This document shows positions 17,798-27,900 of a stretch of DNA of 64,000 nt, piece by piece (position 1 is the stretch's first letter; every line of letters begins with the position of its first letter). A model generated the notes under the pieces. It saw only the letters and a program-made list of their open reading frames with translations, made no database searches and was not told where the DNA came from. Origin of the DNA: Photobacterium frigidiphilum (GTDB lineage Bacteria; Pseudomonadota; Gammaproteobacteria; Enterobacterales; Vibrionaceae); the NCBI RefSeq assembly GCF_003025615.1, contig NZ_PYMJ01000024.1:31168-95167 (forward strand), given 5' to 3'. Both the position numbers and the translations under genes were made by a program.

Positions 17798-18441
17798 TTC
17801 ACCTAGCGTTTATTATCGTTCCAATAAGAAAGATAAACCTGTTTACGGCGGCGCAGATTAACATTAAGCCTCAAAATGGAATTTGTGCCAAAACAAGAAA
17901 AAACGTATAACTCAAGGAAGCTAGCACGTCATTACCCCTTTGTTGATAAAAAACGACAAAAAGTGCGCCCCCCTCTCCGACTAAAGTCTAATGTTCTAAA
18001 CACCGCGATCAATATCATTCAGTAAGATATTCACAATGATAAGCATTATCGAATAAACACGCACATTGGCGAATTATAAATGCACTAAATGAAATAATTT
18101 ATGCTCTTTATGTGTTATTTATTGTTGGTAATTAAAGTATCAAAACTGTAGGATAGTTACACTTGTGTGCAATTTATGCACAACATATGTGATGTAATCA
18201 GCTATTCTAATAGTGATTTATGTTGCTAAATCGGAAAGACTGCAGTGTTTTCACATACCAGAATGAAAACACTCCAACATTTAGTTTGCTATTGAAAGTA
18301 AGAACTTCATCCCACAGCAAACACGCAACTCAACGACGCTGGACAAGACGTTCAATATAAAGCTCATTGAGAATGTGATTATAAAATTAGGGATAACCAA
18401 GCCTTTGGATAAGGGCTTGTTGAAACTGGAAGGATGTATCA
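17798..18441. promoter_or_regulatory. Long upstream region of gltB type 1
   Basis: A 644-bp gap. It holds a perfect 10-bp inverted repeat AGTGTTTTCA/TGAAAACACT (18244-18253, 18264-18273) and a second stem CAAGCC/GGCTTG (18398-18403, 18414-18419) just before the gltB ribosome site. Neither has a T-run, so they are leader structures or operators rather than terminators. I searched for a sigma-54 site and found none with correct spacing. No small gene is evident. Confidence 0.5.
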
Positions 18442-21400
18442 ATGTCAGATCAAGAGCTTAACGCGCAGGGACTTTATGTACCCGAATTAGAGCACGATGC
18501 CTGTGGTATCGGCTTTGTTGCCCACCTTAAAAACCGTAAGTCCCATGAGATCGTAACGCAAGCCCTCGACATGTTAGCTCGTATGGAGCACCGTGGCGGT
18601 CAAGGCTGTGATCCTTGTAGTGGTGATGGTGCCGGTATTCTTTTACAAAAGCCGCATGAATTTTTACTGGAAGAAACAGTAAAACAAGGCATTAAACTAC
18701 CGTCATTTGATAAATACGGTGTAGGTGTTGTGCTGTTCCCGAAAGATGAGCACAAACGTTCGCAGTGTCGTGACATTTTAGAGCGAAATGCAAAGCGACT
18801 TGATCTAGAAGTCATTGGCTACCGTGTATTGCCAGTCGATAACTCCATGATTGGTGAAGATCCACTTAGCACTGAACCACAGTTTGAACACGTGTTTATT
18901 ACTGGTGGTGCAAACCTAGACCCCGCGATTCTAGAGCGTAAACTGTATGTACTTCGTAACTATACAGTGCGTGTTTGCCTTGAAAGCATTTCAAATATTG
19001 GCGATGACTTCTATATTAACTCATTGTCTTATAAAACCTTGGTCTATAAAGGTCAGCTAACAACAGAGCAAGTACCTCAATACTTCTTAGACCTCCAGAA
19101 CCCAAGTATGGTGACGGCACTCGCATTGGTGCACTCGCGTTTCTCGACCAATACTTTCCCTCGCTGGCGTCTTGCCCAACCCTTCCGTTATATTGCTCAC
19201 AACGGTGAAATTAACACTGTACGTGGTAATTTGAACTGGATGAAGGCACGTGAAGCGATCCTTGAATCGGAGCTATTCAGCCAGCAAGAAATCGATATGT
19301 TGCTGCCAATCTGTCAGGAAGGCAGTTCAGATTCCTCCAACTTCGATATGGCGTTAGAACTATTAGTGCTTTCTGGCCGTAGCTTGCCACATGCTCTTAT
19401 GATGCTGATTCCTGAAGCATGGCAAGAAAACAAGAACATGGATCCCAAGCGACGTGCGTTCTATCAATACCACGCTAACGTCATGGAACCATGGGATGGT
19501 CCGGCTTCTGTTTGTTTCACTGATGGTGTTCAAGTAGGTGCAACGCTTGACCGTAATGGTCTTCGTCCTTCTCGTTATACTGTGACCAAAGATGATTTCT
19601 TGGTTATGGCATCGGAATCTGGCGTTGTAAAAATTGACCCTGAAAATGTTCAATTCCGTGGTCGTCTACAGCCGGGTCGTATCTTTGTTGCAGATTTAGA
19701 GCAAGGTCGCATCATCTCTGATGAAGAAGTCAAAGACAGCATCGCCACAGCGCAACCCTATGAGCAATGGATTAAAGACAACCTATTGACCTTAAAGGCC
19801 CTGCCTGAAGCCGACAACATGCACCACCAGCCAACACCAGAACGTTTGCTGCATCATCAACAAGCGTTTGGTATGAGCTCTGAAGAAGTGAACGAAATTA
19901 TCGTTCCTTTAGCGAAAACCGGTTATGAACCACTCAGCGCAATGGGTGCTGACTGGCCACTCGCGATTCTATCGCATCAGTCTCAGCATCTATCTAACTA
20001 CTTTAAGCAGCTTTTTGCTCAGGTAACTAACCCACCGATCGATCCGATCCGTGAGCGTATGGTTATGTCGCTGAATACTTACCTTGGTAAAGATCAGAAC
20101 CTACTGACTGAAACACCTGAACACTGCCAAAAAGTAGAATTGGAATCTCCTGTTCTTTCAAATGCTGAACTTGAAAAGCTGCGGGCTATCGATAAAGAGC
20201 ACTTACAAGCTAAAACGCTCGACATCGTATTCCGTGCTAACGGTGAGCAAGGCAAACTAGAACGCGCCCTTACGCGTATTTGCCAATATTCAGAAGATGC
20301 GGTTAACGATGGTTATTCCATTATCATTCTGACTGACCGTGCCGTTAACTCTAACCATGCTGCGATTCCAGCCATGCTGGCAGTGGGTGCCGTTCACCAC
20401 CACCTAATCCGTAAAGGGTTACGTGCGAAATGTGACATCATTATCGAAACCGGTGATGCACGTGAAACCCACCACTTTGCAACACTAGTCGGTTATGGTG
20501 CCAATGCCATTAACCCTTACCTAGTGACAGAGACACTGGTTGATCTGCAGAAAAAACGTAAGTTAGACCCTGAATTATCAACAGATGCACTATTCAATAA
20601 TTACCGTAAAGGTGTGAATGGCGGTCTACTTAAAATCTTCTCGAAGATGGGCATTTCTACCTTACAGTCATACCATGGCGCACAAATATTTGAAGCGCTG
20701 GGTATCAGTAAATCTGTTGTCGATAAATACTTCACAGGTACTGTTTCTCGTATTCAAGGTTTAACCATCGATGACATCGCACAAGAAGTGCTAATTCGTC
20801 ACCGTGTTGGTTACCCCATTCGCGAAATCCCAATTCAAATGTTGGATGTGGGTGGCGTATATCAGTGGAAACAACGTGGTGAAAAACACCTGTTTAACCC
20901 TGAAACCATTTCGCTGCTTCAGCAATCAACACGCGGCAAAGATTACAAACAATTCCAAGAGTATTGCCATGCTGTTGATGCACAAGGCGACAATGCCGCA
21001 ACATTGCGTAGTCAACTAGAATTCATTAAGAGCCCAACAGGTACAATACCATTAGCTGACGTTGAGCCAATTGAAAGCATCTTGAAGCGATTTGCTACCG
21101 GTGCGATGAGCTTTGGCTCTATCTCTCACGAAGCCCACTCTACCCTTGCTGTTGCAATGAACCGCATCGGTGCTAAATCTAACTCAGGCGAAGGCGGTGA
21201 AGACCCTGTTCGTTTTGATAAAAAAGATAACGGTGATTGGGAGCGTTCAGCGATCAAGCAAGTTGCATCAGGGCGTTTCGGCGTCACCTCATACTACTTG
21301 AGTAATGCTGATGAACTTCAAATCAAAATGGCACAAGGTGCGAAGCCTGGTGAAGGCGGTCAGCTGCCGGGTGACAAAGTCGACGACTGGATTGGTGCAA

Positions 21401-22989
21401 CACGTCACTCAACACCAGGGGTCGGTCTAATTTCCCCCCCACCACACCACGATATCTACTCTATCGAAGATTTAGCTCAGCTGATCTACGATTTGAAAAA
21501 TGCTAACCGCGCAGGCCGTGTTAACGTCAAACTCGTATCGGAAGCAGGCGTAGGTACAATCGCATCAGGTGTTGCGAAAGCAAAAGCCGATGTCGTGCTG
21601 ATTGCAGGCTTTGATGGCGGTACTGGTGCATCACCAATGTCATCGATTCGCCACACAGGTTTACCGTGGGAACTCGGTCTAGCAGAAACACACCAAACGC
21701 TACTGAAAAACGGCTTACGTAACCGTATCGTTGTTCAGTCTGACGGCCAGATGAAAACCCCTCGAGACCTTGCAGTCGCAACACTACTGGGGGCTGAGGA
21801 ATGGGGTGTCGCAACAGCTGCACTGGTTGTTGAAGGTTGTATCATGATGCGTAAGTGTCATAAGAATACCTGCCCTGTGGGTATCGCAACGCAAAATAAA
21901 ACACTGCGTGAGCGTTTTGATGGTCGTGTTGAAGATGTGGTTACTTTCTTCCAGTACATGGCTGAAGGTTTACGTGAAGTGATGGCAGAGCTTGGTTTCC
22001 GCACCATTGAAGAAATGGTGGGTCAATCTCACAAGCTGAAAATCCGTAGCAATATTGGTCATTGGAAATACAAGAACCTTGATTTAAGCCCTGTGCTATT
22101 TATTGAGCCACCTCGTAAAGACGATGGTATCTATAATCAGCGCCAACAAGAACACAATCTTGAACATGTGCTTGACCGTAAATTAATCGATATTGCCGCC
22201 CCCGCATTATATCAAGGCAAGCAAGTCGACGCTAAATTTGACATCATCAATACCGACCGTAGTACGGGTACTATGCTGTCAAACGAGATTTCAAAAATCT
22301 ATAAAGACCAAGGTTTACCACAGCCAATGAACGTCAAGTTTAATGGTTCTGCAGGTCAAAGCTTTGGTGCATTCCTTGCGAAAGGTGTGAACTTTGAAGT
22401 CGAAGGCGATGCCAATGACTACTGGGGCAAAGGCTTATCTGGCGGTACGATAGTGCTTTATCCTGACAGAAAATCTGACATTGTTCCTGAAGATAACATC
22501 ATTGTGGGTAACGTTTGTTTCTACGGTGCAACGTCAGGTGAATCTTACATTCGCGGGCTAGCGGGTGAGCGTTTCTGTGTACGTAACTCAGGTGCAAGAG
22601 TGGTTGTTGAAGGAATCGGTGACCACGGTTGTGAATATATGACTGGTGGTATTGCCGTTATTCTTGGTCAAACGGGTCGTAACTTCGCAGCAGGCATGAG
22701 CGGTGGTATCGCATATGTTTGGGACCAATTCGAGGACTTCGAAACCAAGCTAAATGCAGAACTTGTTGACCTTGATCCTCTAGAGCAAGAAGACAAAGAT
22801 TTGCTATTAGACATGCTAACCAAGCATGCTGAACTGACAGGCAGTACAGTCGCAGAAACGTTCCTATCTAACTTTGAAGCAAACCTTCAGAAGATGGTGA
22901 AAGTAATGCCAAGGGATTACAAAACTGTACTACTAAAGCGTAAAGCTGAAGCAGAAAACAAGGAAGAGTTGGAGGCCGTAAATGGGTAA
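18442..22989 (+). CDS. gltB: Glutamate synthase large subunit, type 1
   Basis: This 1515-aa GOGAT alpha subunit makes glutamate from glutamine and 2-oxoglutarate. A 20-residue propeptide precedes the catalytic Cys21 (HDACGIGF) of the class II amidotransferase domain. The synthase domain has the FMN/substrate region KPGEGGQLPG and GGTGASP, plus the 3Fe-4S cysteines in CIMMRKCHKNTCPVG. The C-terminal beta-helix has repeated GG(T/I)-type turns. Sequence details such as GLYVPELEHDACGIGFVAHLK resemble the Bacillus/Pseudomonas-wide lineage more than E. coli GltB. GGAAGGA precedes the ATG. Its stop overlaps gltD type 1 by 8 nt. Confidence 0.96.
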   Translation: MSDQELNAQGLYVPELEHDACGIGFVAHLKNRKSHEIVTQALDMLARMEHRGGQGCDPCSGDGAGILLQKPHEFLLEETVKQGIKLPSFDKYGVGVVLFPKDEHKRSQCRDILERNAKRLDLEVIGYRVLPVDNSMIGEDPLSTEPQFEHVFITGGANLDPAILERKLYVLRNYTVRVCLESISNIGDDFYINSLSYKTLVYKGQLTTEQVPQYFLDLQNPSMVTALALVHSRFSTNTFPRWRLAQPFRYIAHNGEINTVRGNLNWMKAREAILESELFSQQEIDMLLPICQEGSSDSSNFDMALELLVLSGRSLPHALMMLIPEAWQENKNMDPKRRAFYQYHANVMEPWDGPASVCFTDGVQVGATLDRNGLRPSRYTVTKDDFLVMASESGVVKIDPENVQFRGRLQPGRIFVADLEQGRIISDEEVKDSIATAQPYEQWIKDNLLTLKALPEADNMHHQPTPERLLHHQQAFGMSSEEVNEIIVPLAKTGYEPLSAMGADWPLAILSHQSQHLSNYFKQLFAQVTNPPIDPIRERMVMSLNTYLGKDQNLLTETPEHCQKVELESPVLSNAELEKLRAIDKEHLQAKTLDIVFRANGEQGKLERALTRICQYSEDAVNDGYSIIILTDRAVNSNHAAIPAMLAVGAVHHHLIRKGLRAKCDIIIETGDARETHHFATLVGYGANAINPYLVTETLVDLQKKRKLDPELSTDALFNNYRKGVNGGLLKIFSKMGISTLQSYHGAQIFEALGISKSVVDKYFTGTVSRIQGLTIDDIAQEVLIRHRVGYPIREIPIQMLDVGGVYQWKQRGEKHLFNPETISLLQQSTRGKDYKQFQEYCHAVDAQGDNAATLRSQLEFIKSPTGTIPLADVEPIESILKRFATGAMSFGSISHEAHSTLAVAMNRIGAKSNSGEGGEDPVRFDKKDNGDWERSAIKQVASGRFGVTSYYLSNADELQIKMAQGAKPGEGGQLPGDKVDDWIGATRHSTPGVGLISPPPHHDIYSIEDLAQLIYDLKNANRAGRVNVKLVSEAGVGTIASGVAKAKADVVLIAGFDGGTGASPMSSIRHTGLPWELGLAETHQTLLKNGLRNRIVVQSDGQMKTPRDLAVATLLGAEEWGVATAALVVEGCIMMRKCHKNTCPVGIATQNKTLRERFDGRVEDVVTFFQYMAEGLREVMAELGFRTIEEMVGQSHKLKIRSNIGHWKYKNLDLSPVLFIEPPRKDDGIYNQRQQEHNLEHVLDRKLIDIAAPALYQGKQVDAKFDIINTDRSTGTMLSNEISKIYKDQGLPQPMNVKFNGSAGQSFGAFLAKGVNFEVEGDANDYWGKGLSGGTIVLYPDRKSDIVPEDNIIVGNVCFYGATSGESYIRGLAGERFCVRNSGARVVVEGIGDHGCEYMTGGIAVILGQTGRNFAAGMSGGIAYVWDQFEDFETKLNAELVDLDPLEQEDKDLLLDMLTKHAELTGSTVAETFLSNFEANLQKMVKVMPRDYKTVLLKRKAEAENKEELEAVNG

Positions 22990-24454
22990 GCCTACAGGAT
23001 TTTTAGAATTTGGTCGTGAACTACCACAGAAGGTAGATCCAAGCGTTCGTATTCAAGATAACAAAGAATTTGTTCTGAATGACGAGTTTGGCGATAAGAT
23101 CAATACTCAAGCATCACGTTGCATGGATTGCGGCGTACCTTTCTGTCACAACGCGTGCCCGATTGGTAACATCATCCCAGAGTTCAACGATGCCGTTTTC
23201 CGTGATAGTTGGGAAGAAGCGTGGAACATTTTAAGTTCAACCAATAACTTCCCTGAATTTACTGGTCGTGTATGTCCAGCTCCTTGTGAAAGTGGCTGTG
23301 TATTAGGTATCAACCAAGACCCAATCACGATCTGTAATATCGAGAAAACCATTGTCGAAACAGCCTACCGTGAAGGGTATGCTAAACCGAAAACGCCACG
23401 CACACGTACAGGCAAAACCATAGCTATCATCGGTTCTGGTCCTGCGGGTCTATCCGCTGCCGAGCAGTTAAACAGTGCGGGTCATTGTGTGACGGTTTTT
23501 GAGCGTGATGAAAAGGTCGGGGGGCTATTACGTTTTGGGATCCCTGACTTCAAATTAGGCATGGATATCATTGATCGTAAAATCGACTTAATGAGCGATG
23601 CAGGCGTTAAATTTGAGGTTAATGCTCACATTGGTGTCACGGTAAATGCCCAGCAATTACGTCAAGAGTTTGATGTGGTATTACTAACAGGCGGTTCTAC
23701 CGTGCCGCGTAATTTACCGATTCCAGGTCGTGAACTAACTGGTGTACATTTTGCGATGGAGTTCCTTGCGCAAAATAATCGCCGTGCTAACGACATGGAT
23801 TTAAAAACCGAAGAAATTCACGCCAAAGGCAAGCATATTGTTGTGGTTGGTGGTGGTGATACCGGTTCTGACTGTGTGGGTACATCTAACCGTCATGGTG
23901 CAGCAAGCATTACTCAAGTGGAAATCATGCCAATTCCACCAGGGCAGCGCCCAACGAATCAGCCTTGGCCGTCTTACCCAATGATCATGAAAACATCGAC
24001 TTCACATGAAGAAGGTTGTGATCGTCATTGGAATATTTTGACTAAAGAGTTCATCGGTGATGAGGCGGGTAATGTAAAAGCATTGCGTATCGCCGATATT
24101 CAGTGGCAAGAAGCCAAGCCTGGTGAACGTCCTGGTTTTGATGAAGTCGCAGGTTCTGAGCGTATCATTCCATGTGATATGGCTTTCTTAGCGATGGGCT
24201 TCTTACATCCAGAACCAACCGGTGTTATTGCTCAACTGGATATTAAGTTAGATGAGCGCGGTAATATTGCAACCACGGGTTTTGCCACTAGCCAGAAAGG
24301 TGTTTTTGCCGCAGGCGATATGCGTACAGGCCAATCTTTGGTGGTACGTTGTATCAACGAAGGTCGTGAATGTGCACGTGAAATTGATGACTTCTTAATG
24401 GGTAACTCCAACCTAGAAGCAAAAGCTGATTCACTGATGCTCTCTCAAGCCTAG
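22982..24454 (+). CDS. gltD: Glutamate synthase small subunit, type 1
   Basis: This 490-aa GOGAT beta subunit passes electrons from NADPH through FAD and 4Fe-4S clusters to GltB. N-terminal cysteine clusters CMDCGVPFCHNACPIGN and CPAPCESGC are followed by the FAD site IIGSGPAGLSAAEQL (about 150) and the NADPH site VVVGGGDTGSDCVG. The opening MGKPTGFLEF matches the Bacillus-type small subunit rather than E. coli GltD. Start overlap with gltB indicates translational coupling. A strong terminator follows. Confidence 0.95.
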   Translation: MGKPTGFLEFGRELPQKVDPSVRIQDNKEFVLNDEFGDKINTQASRCMDCGVPFCHNACPIGNIIPEFNDAVFRDSWEEAWNILSSTNNFPEFTGRVCPAPCESGCVLGINQDPITICNIEKTIVETAYREGYAKPKTPRTRTGKTIAIIGSGPAGLSAAEQLNSAGHCVTVFERDEKVGGLLRFGIPDFKLGMDIIDRKIDLMSDAGVKFEVNAHIGVTVNAQQLRQEFDVVLLTGGSTVPRNLPIPGRELTGVHFAMEFLAQNNRRANDMDLKTEEIHAKGKHIVVVGGGDTGSDCVGTSNRHGAASITQVEIMPIPPGQRPTNQPWPSYPMIMKTSTSHEEGCDRHWNILTKEFIGDEAGNVKALRIADIQWQEAKPGERPGFDEVAGSERIIPCDMAFLAMGFLHPEPTGVIAQLDIKLDERGNIATTGFATSQKGVFAAGDMRTGQSLVVRCINEGRECAREIDDFLMGNSNLEAKADSLMLSQA

Positions 24455-24476
24455 TTATAAAACATAAGATATACAC

Positions 24477-24510
24477 TAAAAAGCCAGCTCTGTTGTGAGC
24501 TGGTTTTTTT
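24477..24510 (+). terminator. Terminator of gltBD type 1
   Basis: CCAGCTC (24484-24490) pairs with GAGCTGG (24497-24503), extended by A/T pairs, and is followed by seven T residues. Confidence 0.9.
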
Positions 24511-24962
24511 ATGCCAATAAGATTGTATTCATCCATTATCAATATGAATTTTTCGCTTAAACCTTTCCTCTCTCCCTCTAAACAGTCAGTTTACTTTTTA
24601 TTACTTATTAGAATTCTTGAAGTAAATCGGAAATACCCGCTCTTTTTCTTGCTAAGATCTGACCGTATTTCCTATCAACCGCTATCCTTAAATTCGACTC
24701 CCTGTGGTGTTCTGAATAGTCAGATAATTAATGGACTTGGTATAAATACATTCTTTGATTTTCAAATGAAAAAATTAAAAACAAATCACTGATAAGAAAT
24801 ATATATTGTGCAGCACGCAAATGTGATCTGTAACGATAATTTGACCTTTTTGTAATTTGTCGTTAACTTGAAATGTCGCTATAAGCAGAAAAGACGATCA
24901 GGAAGATTGTCATACTTATGCAGTCACACTGTTTAAATGAGCAGAAGCAAGGGAGAGTTGCA
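24511..24962. promoter_or_regulatory. Upstream region and probable promoter of gltB type 2
   Basis: A 452-bp AT-rich gap. A good sigma-70 pair is TTGTCG (24857-24862), 17 nt, TATAAG (24880-24885), about 75 nt before the chosen gltB start. I see no other structure. The 93-codon frame here has atypical composition and is not credible. Confidence 0.5.
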
Positions 24963-27900
24963 ATGACACTGTATGACCCAGCGCTGGAAAAAGATAACTG
25001 TGGTTTTGGTTTAATCGCCCATATTGAAGGTGATACTAGTCACAAGCTAGTGCGTACCGCCATATCGGCATTGGATCGTATGACCCATCGAGGTGGAATC
25101 GCTGCCGACGGAAAAACCGGTGATGGTTGTGGGCTATTAATGAAAAAGCCCGAGAGCTTTTATCGTATTATCGCCAACGAAAAAGACTGGAAACTCGCCC
25201 GAGAGTTTGCCATTGGCATGCTATTTCTTAGTCAAGATCCAGTTAAAGCCGAGCAAGCCCGCGCAATTATCAATGATGAGCTATCAAAAGAAACATTGTC
25301 TATTGCTGGTTGGCGTACTGTTCCTATCAATGATCAGGTTCTCGGCCCTATTGCGAAAGAATCATTACCCAATATTGAGCAGGTATTTATCAATGCGCCA
25401 GCCGGTTGGAAACCTCGCGACATAGATCGTCGTCTTTATATTGCTCGCCGCCGCATTGAAAAACGCATTACTGACGATCCTGATTTTTATATCTGTAGCC
25501 TCTCTAGCCAAGTCACGGTTTACAAAGGCTTGTGTATGCCAGCAGATTTACCACGATTTTACACAGATCTTGGTGATCTCCGTTTAGAGTCTTCTATTTG
25601 CTTATTCCACCAACGTTTCTCGACCAATACCCAACCACGCTGGCCATTGGCACAACCCTTCCGGTATTTGGCCCACAACGGTGAAATTAATACCATTGCG
25701 GGTAACCGCCAATGGGCGCGCGCGCGCGCTTATAAATTTGCTTCACCATTATTACCAGATCTTCAAACTGCCGCCCCTTTTATCAATGAAACAGGCTCAG
25801 ATTCATCTAGCTTAGATAACATGCTAGAACTGTTTTTGGCTGGCGGCCTCGATCTATTCCGTGCAATGCGCATGTTAGTGCCACCAGCGTGGCAAAATCA
25901 TCCTGATATGAATCCTGAACTTCGCGCTTTCTATGATTTTAACACAATGCACATGGAACCCTGGGATGGGCCCGCAGGTATCGTGATGTCTGATGGGCGC
26001 TATGCCGCCTGTAACCTTGATCGAAATGGTCTACGACCGGCACGTTATGTGATCACAAAAGACAAATTGATAACCCTTGCATCAGAGGTCGGTATTTGGG
26101 ATTACGCTCCCGATGAAGTATCTGAAAAAGGCCGTGTTGGCCCTGGTGAACTGCTCGTTATCGACACCAAGTTCGGTAAAATCTGGCATTCTAGCGACAT
26201 AGACAACGAACTTATGGGGCGACACCCTTATAAAGAGTGGATGGACAGCCACGTTAAACGGTTAATCCCTTTTACTGAGCTGGGTGACGATCAAGTCGGC
26301 AGCCGCTCATTGGATGACAACGAACTCAAGACTTATCAGAAACTATTTGGCGTCAGTCACGAAGAGTTAGATCAGGTATTACGTGTTGTCGGCGAAAACG
26401 GTCAAGAAGCGACAGGCTCAATGGGTGATGATGCCCCTATGGCGGTATTGTCATCAAAAGAGCGCGCCATTACCGACTACTTCCGCCAAATGTTTGCTCA
26501 GGTGACTAACCCACCGATAGATCCACTGCGTGAAAAGCACGTTATGTCACTCGCCACCTGTATTGGTCGTGAAATGAATGTGTTCTGTGAAACCGATGGT
26601 CACGCTTACCGAGTTGCCTTTAATTCACCGATATTACTGTATTCAGATCTAGTACAACTATTAGAACTCGATAACCAATATTACCGTAATAGCATTATCG
26701 ATATTAACTACGAACCAAGCGAAAAAGATCTCAAACAAGCCATCAATGATCTCTGTGACCAAGCTGAACGCCTTGTTCGCAGTGGTACCGTGTTACTTGT
26801 ATTATCCGATCGTGGGATTGATAAAAATAAGTTACCGATCCCTGCCGCAATGGCCGTCGGTGCCGTGCAAAATCGCCTAGTGACAACGAATTTGCGCTGC
26901 GATGCCAATGTAGTTATCGAAACTGCAACTGCACGCGACCCACACCAATTTGCGGTATTAATTGGCTTTGGTGCCACCGCGGTTTATCCATACCTTGCTT
27001 ATGAATCGCTGGGTAAGCTGATTGATAATGGGGCAATATCTAAACCATACCGTGATGTGATGGTGAATTTTCGCGATGGCATGAATAAAGGTCTATACAA
27101 GATCATGTCTAAAATGGGGATCTCCACTGTTGCCTCATACCGTTGTTCACAACTCTTTGAAGCGATTGGCCTGCATGAAGACATCATTGAACTGTGCTTT
27201 AGTGGTGTTTCAAGCCGAATTTCTGGTGCTAACTTTGACGACTTCCAACAAGATTTATTTAATCTATCACGTAAAGCATGGCTAAAACGTAAGCCGATAG
27301 AACATGGCGGCTTGCTAAAATACGTTCATGGTGGTGAATTCCACGCCTACAATCCCGATGTAGTTGGCACCCTACAACATGCTGTTAAATCAGGTGATTA
27401 CAACGATTACTTATCATTTGCCAATATCGTTAATGAACGTCCAGTAGCCGCTATTCGCGACTTATTAACATTAAAGAAATCTGATACCCCTACAGCACTA
27501 GAGCAAGTTGAAGCAGCCAGTGCACTCTATCAGCGCTTCGATTCCGCAGCGATGTCTATTGGAGCACTCAGCCCTGAAGCCCATGAAGCACTCGCGATTG
27601 CGATGAACCGCTTGGGCGGTTACTCAAATTCAGGAGAAGGCGGCGAAGATCCACGTCGCTTTGGCACCGAGCGAAACTCACGTATTAAGCAAGTGGCTTC
27701 AGGACGATTTGGCGTCACGCCGCATTACTTAGTCAATGCCGATGTTATTCAGATCAAAGTGGCACAAGGTGCGAAACCCGGAGAAGGGGGCCAGCTGCCG
27801 GGTCACAAAGTCACCACTGAAATCGCTAAACTGCGCTTTGCGGTATCTGGGGTAACATTAATATCACCGCCACCTCATCACGATATTTATTCGATTGAAG

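Noticed and set aside
17798..18441. Possible sigma-54 promoter before gltB
   Set aside because: A TTGGCG...TGCA stretch near 18066-18082 has GG and GC three bases too far apart for a -24/-12 element.
24511..24792. 93-codon plus-strand frame after gltD type 1
   Set aside because: It starts in the terminator tail, lacks a ribosome site and has AT-driven composition; treated as non-coding.
25716..25727. Alternating GC run inside gltB type 2
   Set aside because: It encodes an Ala-Arg alternation (WARARAYKF) that also exists in E. coli GltB, so it reflects protein constraint and not a regulatory or Z-DNA element.
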